The notes below the pieces were generated by a model that did not search any database, was not told the DNA's origin, and saw only the letters and a program-made list of their open reading frames with translations. Position numbers and translations under genes: made by a program. From Polyangiaceae bacterium (GTDB taxonomy: Bacteria; Myxococcota_A; Polyangia; Polyangiales; Polyangiaceae), in NCBI GenBank assembly GCA_022842465.1, contig JALHPN010000034.1, positions 1-53,391 on the forward strand: a stretch of DNA of 53,391 bases. Reading direction: 5' to 3'. Below, in pieces: positions 8,328 through 16,486 of this stretch (its first letter is position 1; each line of letters opens with the position of its first letter).

Positions 8328-9197
8328 GTGCGCTACGAGGGGAAGATGTATCGGCCGCCCTCGGAGGCCGACGCGTACATCCTGCAGGCCACGGTGGGGT
8401 GCAGCTGGAACCACTGCACCTACTGCGACATGTACCGGGAGAAGAGCTTCCGCGTCCGAGAGCTCCCGGAGGTGCTCGCCGACGTCGAGGAGGCGGGGCG
8501 TCGCTTCGGACGGGACGTCGAGAAGGTGTTCGTCGCGGACGGCGACGCGCTCGTCATGCCGACCGACCACTGGCTCGCGATCCTGCGGGAGGTCCGCGCC
8601 GCGTTCCCCCACGTGAGGCGCGTGTCGTCGTACGCGATGGCGAGGAACGTGCTGGAGAAGAGCGACGACGATCTGCGCGCGCTCCGCGCGGCGGGTCTCA
8701 CGATGCTCTACATCGGCCCCGAGTCGGGGGACGACGTGACGCTGAAGCGGATCGCGAAGGGCGACGACGCGGCCGCGCATGTCGAGGCGGCGAAGCGGGC
8801 GCACGCGGCCGGGATGCTCCTGAGCGTCATCACCCTCCTCGGGATCGCGAGCGACCGCGCGGAGGAGCACGCGCGCGCGACGGCCGAGCTCGTGACGCGG
8901 ATGGACCCCGCGTTCGTCTCGGCGCTGACGGTGACGGTGGTGCCCGGCACGCCGCTGGCGACCCTCGCCAAGCGCGGCCGCTTCGAGGTGCCGCCCGTGC
9001 CCGCCCTCCTCGAGGAGCTCCGGACCATCGTGCGCGAGGCGCGCCCCACGGACGCGGTCTTCCGCACGAACCACGCGAGCAACTGGCTCCCGCTCGGCGG
9101 CCGCCTCCCGGCGGACCGGGAGAGGATCGTGGCCGTGATCGACCGCGCGCTCGCGGGGGAGGTCCCGCTGCGGTCTCCCGGCTCGCGCGGGCTCTGA
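8328..9197 (+). CDS. Radical SAM protein with CX4CX2C cluster motif
   Basis: The GTG at 8328 is chosen because it follows the SDR stop by 2 bases and begins MRYEGKMYRPP-type sequence ahead of the cluster motif; a longer frame upstream would overlap the SDR gene. The 289-residue protein has Cys residues in GCSWNHCTYCDMY (about residues 24-36), spaced CX4CX2C rather than the common CX3CX2C. Other radical SAM marks follow: FVADGDALVMP, a GPESGDD motif and TVTVVPGTPL. Radical SAM enzymes reductively cleave SAM on a [4Fe-4S] cluster. The subfamily resembles proteins loosely annotated as Elp3/HemN-like. The reaction is unknown. Confidence 0.83.
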   Translation: MRYEGKMYRPPSEADAYILQATVGCSWNHCTYCDMYREKSFRVRELPEVLADVEEAGRRFGRDVEKVFVADGDALVMPTDHWLAILREVRAAFPHVRRVSSYAMARNVLEKSDDDLRALRAAGLTMLYIGPESGDDVTLKRIAKGDDAAAHVEAAKRAHAAGMLLSVITLLGIASDRAEEHARATAELVTRMDPAFVSALTVTVVPGTPLATLAKRGRFEVPPVPALLEELRTIVREARPTDAVFRTNHASNWLPLGGRLPADRERIVAVIDRALAGEVPLRSPGSRGL

Positions 9198-9257
9198 CCC
9201 GCGTCACCCCGCTGACGGCCCCCTCCCCTCCCCCGCCCACCACGGCGATGACGCGGG
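9198..9257 (+). repeat. 9-bp inverted repeat after radical SAM gene
   Basis: CCCGCGTCA begins on the base after the stop codon and TGACGCGGG lies at 9249-9257. The arms are perfectly complementary across a pyrimidine-rich 42-base interval. It could form a long hairpin that ends transcription of the SDR/radical SAM pair, but the large loop makes this weak. Confidence 0.35.
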
Positions 9258-9294
9258 GGCGTCAACGCGATGACTCCGCCTTCCCAGGAAAACA

Positions 9295-9308
9295 CGGCGT
9301 TTTCGCCG
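9295..9308 (+). promoter_or_regulatory. Small hairpin in leader of polysaccharide operon
   Basis: CGGCG-TTTT-CGCCG forms a 5-bp stem with a TTTT loop. An AAAAC/GTTTT pairing (9289-9293 with 9299-9303) overlaps it, so two alternative folds compete. It sits 80 bases before the start of the TolC-like gene. The regulatory meaning is speculative. Confidence 0.25.
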
Positions 9309-9387
9309 CGTCCCCCGAGGCACGGAACATGAACCAGTCCTGTCCGACCTGCTCATGGCCCCTGCTCTCGAACGGAGGACCTGCTCG

Positions 9388-10524
9388 ATGCCGTCATGCT
9401 GGCGACTCGGACTGCGCCCGGGCGCGGCCGCCGCCTTCGCGCTCACGCTCTCGCTCGTGACCGCGAAGGCCTCGGCCGACCCCGAGACCGCCGCGCCGTC
9501 GAACGAAACCGCTGCCTACTGCGCCCGCGTGCGCGCCCGCGCCGCCTCGGAAGCCTCGCTCCTCCTCGCCCCCAAGGTGCGCGCGGAGGCCATCAAGCTG
9601 CCGCCCTCGCTCCAGCGCTCGGGTCGCGTCGACCCCACCCTCGGGGGCGGCGAGTACCAGGCGCGCGCCGGGCTCGTCGTCTCGCCGGTCCACATGTGGA
9701 AGGGACTGAAAGTCCTCGACGTCGCCGACGCGGACTGCGCGCAGTTCGAGGCAGGGGCGCGCGCCCGCGATCTCGTCGACGGCGCCGTCGACGCCGCTCG
9801 CCTGTCCGCGCTGAGGAAGCAGAGGACCTTCCTCGAGGGCAAGCGCCCCGCCGTCGAGGCCGTCGCCACCAAGGTCGAGGAGCGCTTCCTCGCCCGCACG
9901 GCGACGATGATGGACGCCGACGACGTCCGCGCGATGGTCGATCGGCTCACGCGCCAGGAGCTCCAGGTGTCGGGCGAGATCGCCCGGATCGAGGCGACCG
10001 CGCCGCCGCCGGTCACCGGCAAGGTCAGAGACCTCCGCGCGAACGTCGGCGCCACGTCGCGCCGCTTCGAGGAGAAGGCCGCGAGCGCCCGCAAGCTCGA
10101 CGCATGGGACCTCTCGGTCACTGCCGGCGTCGTGCCCCCCGTCTTCGATCAGACCACCACCGACGTCTACGGCGTAGTCGCGCTCTCGTGGAGCTTCGGC
10201 GGCCCGTTCCAGGGCGCGGCCGAGGACCGGTACGTCGCGGCGCGCGCCGAGGAGGCGAAGACCTCGCGCGCGTCGGCCGTCCGCCGGCTCGACGCGCTGG
10301 CGAAGACGGCGCGCGCCGCGAAGAAGCAGGCCGAAGGCGAGCTCGCCCTCGTCGACCGCCGCATCGCGGCCGTCGCCGCGAACCGCAGAGCAGTGGAGCA
10401 GTCCGACGCCTCTCAAGCGCTCCGGCAGGCCTCCGTCATGGACATCGAGATCGTCAGCCTGGAGTCCGAGCGCGTGTTCCTTTTGGAGCTCGTTCGCGAG
10501 CTCGCGTCACTGGAGGAAAACTGA
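9388..10524 (+). CDS. TolC-like outer-membrane channel component of a polysaccharide export operon
   Basis: ATG at 9388 follows a GGAGG at 9374-9378 and begins a signal peptide ending near AKASADP. The 378-residue product is mostly predicted long alpha-helix rich in Ala, Arg, Glu and Lys, broken by short strand-like segments (WDLSVTAGVVPPVFDQ and VVALSWSFGGPF). That helix/strand alternation and the repeated coiled-coil halves resemble outer-membrane efflux proteins of the TolC type, though similarity is low and the protein is shorter than TolC. The gene is followed after one base by the coiled-coil adaptor and then the glycan synthase. This context suggests it forms the outer-membrane exit for a polymer. 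Confidence 0.65.
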   Translation: MPSCWRLGLRPGAAAAFALTLSLVTAKASADPETAAPSNETAAYCARVRARAASEASLLLAPKVRAEAIKLPPSLQRSGRVDPTLGGGEYQARAGLVVSPVHMWKGLKVLDVADADCAQFEAGARARDLVDGAVDAARLSALRKQRTFLEGKRPAVEAVATKVEERFLARTATMMDADDVRAMVDRLTRQELQVSGEIARIEATAPPPVTGKVRDLRANVGATSRRFEEKAASARKLDAWDLSVTAGVVPPVFDQTTTDVYGVVALSWSFGGPFQGAAEDRYVAARAEEAKTSRASAVRRLDALAKTARAAKKQAEGELALVDRRIAAVAANRRAVEQSDASQALRQASVMDIEIVSLESERVFLLELVRELASLEEN

Positions 10525-10525
10525 G

Positions 10526-11641
10526 ATGACCGCGTCCGAGATCCGAAGCGAAGGGCCCGTGAAGCACGTGAAGACGCGCCTCTTCTCCGTCGTGGCGCTC
10601 GCGATGACCGCGTGCGCGGTCGGCTTCGTCGGGGACTCCGTCTACCGCATCGCGACCGACTCCTTCGTCGCGCCGATCGTCCTCACACCGGACAGCGACC
10701 TCGTCATCCAGAGCAAGCTCGCCCTCGGGCAGCTCCTCGCCGAACGGCTGAAGCTCCAGACGCGACGCGATCAGAACGACACCACCATCGCCGCCTCGGA
10801 CGAGGCCATCGGCGAGCTCCGTGCGCTCCGCCGCGAGAGCGAGAAGGCGCTCGACTGGTCGAAGGCGATGGCAGGCAAGCAAGTCCGGACGGGCTCGCTC
10901 GACCTGCGCGCCCTCGATCGCCAGAGGGCGATGACGAACGATCTCATCACCCGGCAGCGCGAGCGCCTCGATTCGATGAAGAAGGACGTCGACGCCGGCC
11001 TCGTCGCGAAGGCGGAGTACGAGCGCGAGGTGCAGTCGCTCTCGCAGCTCGAGCTCGGCCTCCTCGATCGCGAGCGCGCCCGCTTCGCGAGCGAGCTGCA
11101 GACCGCCCAGGCGACCCTCGCGCAGACGGCGCTCCGCGGCGCTCCCGGCGACATGGCGACGCCGGAGATGGTGATGCATCGCGATCAGATCGTGCGGATC
11201 GGCTGCGACATCCTCAAGCTCGAGGCGGAGAAGCGCGCCGCGATCGCCGAGCGCGGCCACCTCGACGAGGAGCTCGAGAAGCTCGACACGCTCGTCGCGC
11301 AGCTGAAGGGTCGCCCCGTCTTCCGCGCGACGGAGGCGGAGACGAACGTCGCCTTCATCCCCTACACCCAGATCGACGGCGCCGTGCGCGGCGCGCCCGT
11401 GCTCGACTGCGTGTGGGGAGTCGTCGCGTGCAAGAAGGTCGGCAAGCTCGCAGAGCTGCTCCCCGGGGAGGTGGTCGTCCCCGATCCGTGGGGGACGCCG
11501 ACGCGCGGCCAGTACGCGATCCTCGACCTGTCCGATCCCCACGCCGCGCAGTCCCGCCTCCTCCGCCTCCGTCCGAGCGGCGCGGTACCGACGCGCGCGC
11601 CCGTGCAGGAACCCCGCCCCCACACGCTCGCCGAGCGCTGA
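10526..11641 (+). CDS. HlyD-like coiled-coil adaptor protein of polysaccharide export operon
   Basis: The 371-residue protein starts in the cytoplasm, crosses the membrane once (FSVVALAMTACAVGFVG, about residues 22-38) and then has long coiled-coil helices between about residues 65 and 275. A C-terminal beta-rich region follows (VAFIPYTQIDG, LLPGEVVVPDPW, GQYAILDLSDP). A single N-terminal TM helix, a periplasmic helical hairpin and a beta domain are the layout of membrane fusion proteins such as HlyD, or of the adaptor domain of Alg44. It most likely bridges the inner-membrane synthase and the TolC-like channel. The gene sits one base after the channel gene and 4 bases before the synthase. 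Confidence 0.68.
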   Translation: MTASEIRSEGPVKHVKTRLFSVVALAMTACAVGFVGDSVYRIATDSFVAPIVLTPDSDLVIQSKLALGQLLAERLKLQTRRDQNDTTIAASDEAIGELRALRRESEKALDWSKAMAGKQVRTGSLDLRALDRQRAMTNDLITRQRERLDSMKKDVDAGLVAKAEYEREVQSLSQLELGLLDRERARFASELQTAQATLAQTALRGAPGDMATPEMVMHRDQIVRIGCDILKLEAEKRAAIAERGHLDEELEKLDTLVAQLKGRPVFRATEAETNVAFIPYTQIDGAVRGAPVLDCVWGVVACKKVGKLAELLPGEVVVPDPWGTPTRGQYAILDLSDPHAAQSRLLRLRPSGAVPTRAPVQEPRPHTLAER

Positions 11642-11645
11642 AGAG

Positions 11646-13532
11646 ATGCTGACCTGGACGCTGAAGGACCTCGCGAGCTTCTCGATCTCGACCCCCATCG
11701 GGCTGCTGGCCTTCGGCCTCTGCCTGATGTTCTTCGACTACTTCTTCCTCCTGCCGCGCTACTTCCTCCTCCGCGCCTGGAAGGGTCCGGTTCTGCCGAG
11801 CGCCGAGCGTCTGCCGTCGGGCCTGCTGGTCATTCCGTCGCTCCTCCGCGCGCGTGACGAGCTCGACGCGATCCAGGCCACGATCTCGAACGTCGTCGAG
11901 AACCGCTATCCGGGGAAGCTCTTCGTCGTGGCGAGCATCGACGGCTACGGCGAGGCGCCAGCCCTCTACGAGGAGCTCTGCGCGTGGATCGCCGCGAAGC
12001 GGACGACGGTCGACGGGGGCGTCTGCCTCTACGTCACGGGCACGCCGAAGCGCCGCGGCAAACCGCTGGCGATCGAGCACGGCGTCTCCTTCGTGAAGGA
12101 GCTCGTCCGGAGGGGGGACCACGACTCCTTCCCGGAGATCTACTTCAGCACCGACGCGGACGCCGACCTCGGCCCGCACGCGCTCGAGCACATCGCACGG
12201 CGCCTCTGCGCGAAGAACCCGATCACGGGGAGCCCGGGCCGCGCCGTCGCCGGGAACCTCTACGTCCGCGGCAACGCGTACTGGCAGGGATGGCGGAGGT
12301 ACTTCACGGTCGAGGGACAGCTCGCGATCCAGGTCGCGCGCGAGTACCTGGTCACGAACATCGGTCGCCACAACAAGCGGCCCTTCCCGCTCTCCGGCAC
12401 GACAGGTGTCCTCTACTGCATGTGGACCGAGATCTTCCTCGAAGGTCCGCGCTTCATGGGCTTCATGCGGACGCTCCGCACCGTCGACTGGCTCAAGTGG
12501 TGGCTCGGGTTCGCGCCGCCGAAGTACTCGGAGAGCGACGCGAAGCCGATCCCCGAGCTCCTCGCCGGCGACACGGACGACACCGTGAGCGCGTTCCTCG
12601 CCATCATCGCGCGCTGGGAGAACGGCCGCTTCACGCTCGACGCGCCGCGCACGCCGCTCCACGCGCTCTACTACATGCTCCGCTCGTTCCTCGTGGATCG
12701 CGCGCTGCGCTACGAGCCCGAAGCGCGCGTCTACACGTCGTCACCGACCACGCTGAAGACGCTCTGGAAGCAGCGCGTCCGGTGGAACACGGCGCGGATC
12801 GAGGTGGCGGGCCGCTTCGCGCCCTCGTTCCTCTACCACTGGGACCTCGGCGCCTGCGCGCTCGGCGTCGTCGCCCTGATGATGAAGTACGTCTTCTTCG
12901 GGCTCTTCTACTACGTGCAGGTCCCGCTCGCGATGTTCCAGGGCTCGATCGTCCAGCGCGTCGCCTACTCCTTCGCTCTGCAGCTCTCGGTCTACGCCGT
13001 GTGGACCTTCTGCGCGCTCCTCATGAACGGCGAGGTCCGGAAGAACGGGCGGCTCCTCCTCGCGCTCCCGTGCGCGCCGGCCTACACGCTCGTCTTCAGC
13101 TTCTGGACGACGTTCACGGGCGTCATCAACGACGTCTTCCTCTTCGGCAACGTCACGAAGTTCGCCCCGGAGACGACGCTCATCCGCGGCGGCTCGAAGC
13201 GCGTCGCGATACTCGCGCGCGTCCGCCGCGTCCTCGTCCTCACCCTTCGCTCCGCGATCTGGGGGGACGTCCCGTTCGGCGCCTTCTGGTTCGGCTGGAG
13301 CGAGACCGTCTACACCCCGAGCGGGTTCCACGGGTGGACGAGCGGCAAGCGCCCTTCCCTCCTCGCGCGGCTCCGCTACGGCACGCCGACGTCGCCGCGC
13401 CACGAGGCGGCGCTGCCGGACGCGACGGAGGCGCACGTCGCGAAGCCGAGGCTCGTCGTGCTCCGCGGCGGCGGCGGCGGCGGCGGCGCGGGCGAGGTGG
13501 ACGTCGTCCCGCCGAGCCGCCGCGCCGCGTGA
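11646..13532 (+). CDS. Family 2 processive glycan synthase, membrane-embedded
   Basis: The 628-residue protein has N-terminal TM helices (about residues 13-43), a GT2 domain and several C-terminal TM helices from about residue 400. Catalytic marks of cellulose/hyaluronan-synthase-like enzymes are present: Asp99 in SIDGYG, a D-x-D at 170-174 (STDADADLG), a TDD at 310-312 where most family members have TED, and the acceptor motif QRVRW at 376-380. It should polymerise a sugar from a nucleotide-sugar donor and pass the chain through the inner membrane. There is no PilZ domain. The C-terminus is a Gly run followed by a short basic tail. Sugar identity is unknown. Confidence 0.87.
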   Translation: MLTWTLKDLASFSISTPIGLLAFGLCLMFFDYFFLLPRYFLLRAWKGPVLPSAERLPSGLLVIPSLLRARDELDAIQATISNVVENRYPGKLFVVASIDGYGEAPALYEELCAWIAAKRTTVDGGVCLYVTGTPKRRGKPLAIEHGVSFVKELVRRGDHDSFPEIYFSTDADADLGPHALEHIARRLCAKNPITGSPGRAVAGNLYVRGNAYWQGWRRYFTVEGQLAIQVAREYLVTNIGRHNKRPFPLSGTTGVLYCMWTEIFLEGPRFMGFMRTLRTVDWLKWWLGFAPPKYSESDAKPIPELLAGDTDDTVSAFLAIIARWENGRFTLDAPRTPLHALYYMLRSFLVDRALRYEPEARVYTSSPTTLKTLWKQRVRWNTARIEVAGRFAPSFLYHWDLGACALGVVALMMKYVFFGLFYYVQVPLAMFQGSIVQRVAYSFALQLSVYAVWTFCALLMNGEVRKNGRLLLALPCAPAYTLVFSFWTTFTGVINDVFLFGNVTKFAPETTLIRGGSKRVAILARVRRVLVLTLRSAIWGDVPFGAFWFGWSETVYTPSGFHGWTSGKRPSLLARLRYGTPTSPRHEAALPDATEAHVAKPRLVVLRGGGGGGGAGEVDVVPPSRRAA

Positions 13533-13537
13533 CGACC

Positions 13538-14446
13538 TCATCGACGTGGCGGAGGGATCCCCGTCGAGAAGGGCGCCACCGGGAGCGTGGGGGGCGGATC
13601 TCGCGCGGGGGCGAGCGTTCGGATCGGGACGAGCTCCATGTCGAGCTCCGCGTTGTCCGCACGGAGCCCGATCGGCCCGTCGAGCGAGAGCGCCGCGGGA
13701 GGGAGCTCGCCTTCCCAGATCGTGAGCTCGTCCATCATCACGAGGAGGCGCCCCTCCGCCACCGACGCCCGGAGCACGTGACGCTCGCCGATCGCGAGCG
13801 TCGGCATGGGCGCCGTGAACGACGGCGCGATGTTGACGTATCCCGCGGCCCCGCACTCCTCGTGCGTGCGCCTGCCGGGGTTCCGCTTCACGCTCACGGC
13901 GAGCCGCTGCTCCCCGTCGAAGCGCCACATCACGTAGAGGAGGTTGCACGAGTCCTCCGCGCGCAGCTTGAGCCCGACCTGCGAGCGAACCTCGCCGTTC
14001 GCGAGCCTCGTCGTCTCACGCGCTCTCCCCATGTACGTGAACCTCAGCTCCGCGGCGTCACCGACGGTGTGCGGCGCGACCGCACGCATCGCGCCGCTCG
14101 ACGTCGTGAGGTAGGCCTTCGCCTTCTCCTCGACGACCCCCGACGTCACGTCGAGCTGCGCGAGGGTGACGGCTTGACCGTCGTGAGGTGGAGGAATCTC
14201 GGAGCGGGTCTGAACCGCACATGCCGGCATGAGCGTGGCGGCCGCGATCGCGATCGCCGCGGGCGGCGGGACGGATCGCCGCGACGAGGGCGGCCCGGAG
14301 CCACGGCTCGGCGGCGGCAGGAGCGACGGGCGCCGCGACGAGGGCGGCGACGACATGCGCACCGTGTCGGGAGCGCGCTCGCTGTCGGGTGGCTCCGAGA
14401 AGCGCACGGTGTCCGGCGGCAGGCTCGGCGGCGGCAGATCGGGCAT
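13538..14446 (-). CDS. Hypothetical membrane-anchored protein with Pro/Ser-rich N-terminus
   Basis: ATG at 14446 is preceded by a GAGAGAGG ribosome site, supporting the full-length 302-residue reading. The first 60 residues are Pro/Ser-rich with repeated PPS and RRPS patterns. A short hydrophobic segment (AAIAIAAATLMPAC) looks like an internal anchor or late lipobox. The remaining 220 residues look like a beta sandwich with conserved phrases such as LDVTSGVVEEKAKAY, LKLRAEDSCNLLYVMWRFDG and GPIGLRADNAELDMELV. The last is reminiscent of LamG/concanavalin-like carbohydrate-binding domains ending in a buried-strand LxAxNxxxxFxxV motif. The gene is convergent with the glycan synthase, 5 bases away. 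Function unknown. Confidence 0.6.
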   Translation of the reverse strand: MPDLPPPSLPPDTVRFSEPPDSERAPDTVRMSSPPSSRRPSLLPPPSRGSGPPSSRRSVPPPAAIAIAAATLMPACAVQTRSEIPPPHDGQAVTLAQLDVTSGVVEEKAKAYLTTSSGAMRAVAPHTVGDAAELRFTYMGRARETTRLANGEVRSQVGLKLRAEDSCNLLYVMWRFDGEQRLAVSVKRNPGRRTHEECGAAGYVNIAPSFTAPMPTLAIGERHVLRASVAEGRLLVMMDELTIWEGELPPAALSLDGPIGLRADNAELDMELVPIRTLAPARDPPPTLPVAPFSTGIPPPRR

Positions 14447-14631
14447 CGAACCTCTCTCCCGCCCCGAGGACGGTCGTCCGCGCGAATCCTTCAGCCCTCT
14501 CCCTGCGAAATCGTCTACGCGAGAACGCCGCTTCTCTGCCGCCGCGCAGCCGACCGTTGACGACGGAGGAGGACCCTCGCGGTTTCGGGTCCTGCTCCGC
14601 GCGGCGCCCGGGTTGCACCTCCTCGGTGCAG

Positions 14632-15315
14632 ATGTCCCTCCGTACGCTCCTCGCCTCCGCCGCGCTCGCTCTCGTCACGGCCACCGCCACCGGTTGTTCG
14701 CAGCCGGTGACGGAGCCGACCCTGGTGACGGCCCTCCCGTCCGACGGGTACCTCAGCTTCCGCGCCCATCACCCCCACGCCGACGGCCAGCCCGGCGTCC
14801 TCGTCGAGCTCCGAGAGGCGGAGCCCGGCGCGTACGTCCTCCTCTACTCTCCGATCCCTCCCCGCGACGTGGGGTGGTTCGAGCTGGACCCCGACGCCTT
14901 CGAGGGATGCACGGCGCGTGAGCGCAAGACGGGGGTGTCGGTGCTCGCGTGCGCGCTCCCGCACGGTCGCGGGGAGGTCGTCGACATCGCGATCGTCGAA
15001 GGGCCGCCGCTGGTCGCCGCGCGGGACGCCACGGCGACCGTCTCCCGTCCTCTCGGGACGCGCGCGATCCTCCGCCATGCCGACTGCGTGACGGATGCCT
15101 GCTTCGCGAGGGCGGCGGGCCTCCCCACGATGGCGGCCGGGGCGTCGTGGCAGCGCTCGAACGAGACGAGCGCGACGGATCCGAAGCTCGCGTGGACCGG
15201 GTACTACGCGCTCCTCCGCGTCGCGCCGGACGGCCGCGCGGTGGACGTCGTCATCGACGGCCTCTCGCTCGAGGACGAAGGCGACGCGAACGACATGTCG
15301 ATCGAGCGCCTCTGA
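14632..15315 (+). CDS. Hypothetical lipoprotein
   Basis: ATG at 14632 gives 227 residues with a signal peptide and lipobox (TATATGC, Cys near 20). The mature part has balanced composition with about six Cys, which may form disulfides, and phrases such as YLSFRAHHPH and PGVLVELREAEPGAYVLLY. The latter suggests a small beta domain. No family recognised. A long stem-loop between it and the next, convergent gene probably ends both transcripts. Confidence 0.7.
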   Translation: MSLRTLLASAALALVTATATGCSQPVTEPTLVTALPSDGYLSFRAHHPHADGQPGVLVELREAEPGAYVLLYSPIPPRDVGWFELDPDAFEGCTARERKTGVSVLACALPHGRGEVVDIAIVEGPPLVAARDATATVSRPLGTRAILRHADCVTDACFARAAGLPTMAAGASWQRSNETSATDPKLAWTGYYALLRVAPDGRAVDVVIDGLSLEDEGDANDMSIERL

Positions 15316-15326
15316 CTCCGACGCGA

Positions 15327-15365
15327 GGCGCGAGGGCCGCTTCGTCTCCGAAGCGCCCTCGCGCC
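15327..15365. terminator. Bidirectional stem-loop between convergent genes
   Basis: GGCGCGAGGG at 15327-15336 pairs with CCCTCGCGCC at 15356-15365, and CGCTTCG with CGAAGCG inside it. Together they form a 17-bp stem with one bulged C and a TCTC loop. It fits exactly between two convergent stops, 12 bases from one and 7 from the other. No T-run is present on either strand. The fold and the location make a bidirectional terminator the best reading. Confidence 0.75.
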
Positions 15366-15371
15366 CGCCCG

Positions 15372-16328
15372 TCACTCCGCCGCGAAAGCGCAGGCCGCCT
15401 TGGCGCCGACCGTCGGCTCGGACTGGACCGTGTCCTCGTAGTAGACGCGCGAGAAGGCGGAGCTCCAGCACTCCGTGGCCGTCACGCTCTGCGGGAGATC
15501 GCCGTTCGACATCGTGACGTCGGCGCGGCCCGCGCCGCTCGCGTCCCAGCGGCTCGCGAGGGTCACGTCCTCCTGCGCGGTCGCGCCGTCGCCGTCGACG
15601 TCTCCCTTGCCGGTGATGTCGACCTTGCCGGCGCCGGCTTCATCGCGAGTGACCGTGATGTCCCACGACGCCTCGGCGCCGGTGCGGAGCGCGACGCCGA
15701 TCGCGGTAGGGAAGGTCGCGAGGCTGTAGGTCACCTTCGCCGACCCCTCCTCTGCGCCGCGCGACGGCTCGAGCGCGCGGTACGCGTCGCCGTCGACCTC
15801 GAAGGAGCCCGTGCGGTGCGACGGGTGCTCGCTGCCGAAGCCCTTCCCGCGGAGCACGGCGACGAAATCTCCTCCGGCCTTCTTCCGTCCTTCGAGCGCG
15901 TAGTCGTACTCGCCCGTCGCGTTCTCGACCACGACGAAGCGCCACTCGTTCGGGTCGAGCGCGCTCGAGGAGCCGGGGCCCCACACCGCGCGCTTCGACT
16001 CGACGGTCGTGGGCTGGGTCGACGCGAGCGCCCACACGGACGAGAGGATCCCGCTCGTCACGCCGTCGACCTCGCGCGTGAGGTCGCGCGTGAAGGAGTA
16101 GAACTTCGCCTCCGACGACGCCATAGCGCCGCCGCCCGGCGAGAGGATCCGGAGCCCTCGCGTGCTCACCGCTGCGCCGCTCCCTGCGGGGACGCGGAGC
16201 GCGACGTCATCGCTCTTCGGGACGGCCTCACGGAACCGAGCGCCTTCGTCCGGGGCCGCCGTGCACGCGACGAGACCTGCCCCTGCGAGCGCCGTGAAGA
16301 ACGGCGCCGCCTTGCTCCACATCGACAT
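15372..16328 (-). CDS. Hypothetical lipoprotein, beta-rich
   Basis: ATG at 16328 has an AAGGAG upstream; a second ATG two codons later is possible. The 318-residue product has a lipobox (AGLVAC, Cys near 22), then about 40 polar residues. A long beta-type region follows, rich in Thr, Ser, Gly and Asp, with repeated DITV/DITGKGDVDGDG patterns that resemble simple Asp-rich calcium loops. No catalytic motif is evident. Likely an outer-surface lipoprotein of unknown function. It is the third gene in a run of envelope proteins on this strand. Confidence 0.72.
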   Translation of the reverse strand: MSMWSKAAPFFTALAGAGLVACTAAPDEGARFREAVPKSDDVALRVPAGSGAAVSTRGLRILSPGGGAMASSEAKFYSFTRDLTREVDGVTSGILSSVWALASTQPTTVESKRAVWGPGSSSALDPNEWRFVVVENATGEYDYALEGRKKAGGDFVAVLRGKGFGSEHPSHRTGSFEVDGDAYRALEPSRGAEEGSAKVTYSLATFPTAIGVALRTGAEASWDITVTRDEAGAGKVDITGKGDVDGDGATAQEDVTLASRWDASGAGRADVTMSNGDLPQSVTATECWSSAFSRVYYEDTVQSEPTVGAKAACAFAAE

Positions 16329-16402
16329 GGCTTTCCCTCTCCTTGCGCGGGCTCCTCGACCGGGCCTCGCGTGAGGGGGACGGACAGCAAGGCACGCGCC
16401 GC

Positions 16403-16447
16403 GACGGCTGGCGCTGGAACCTCGCGAGATTCCAGCGGCGCGCCGTC
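16403..16447. promoter_or_regulatory. Long, nearly perfect inverted repeat
   Basis: A core dyad spans 16412-16437: CGCTGGAA, then CTCGCGAG, then TTCCAGCG, with only the C420/A429 position unpaired. GACGGC at 16403-16408 pairs with GCCGTC at 16442-16447 outside it. The element lies between the stop of the upstream gene (16487) and the start of the gene at 16328, both minus strand. It could be a terminator for the former or an operator for the latter. Confidence 0.6.
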
Positions 16448-16486
16448 ACCGTCGTGAACCGCAGCACCTCGTCCGAGGACTCGCGT

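Noticed and set aside
11984..14560. Open frame of over 850 codons inside and after the glycan synthase
   Set aside because: Arg-dominated composition and full overlap with the synthase, whose frame has all GT2 motifs.
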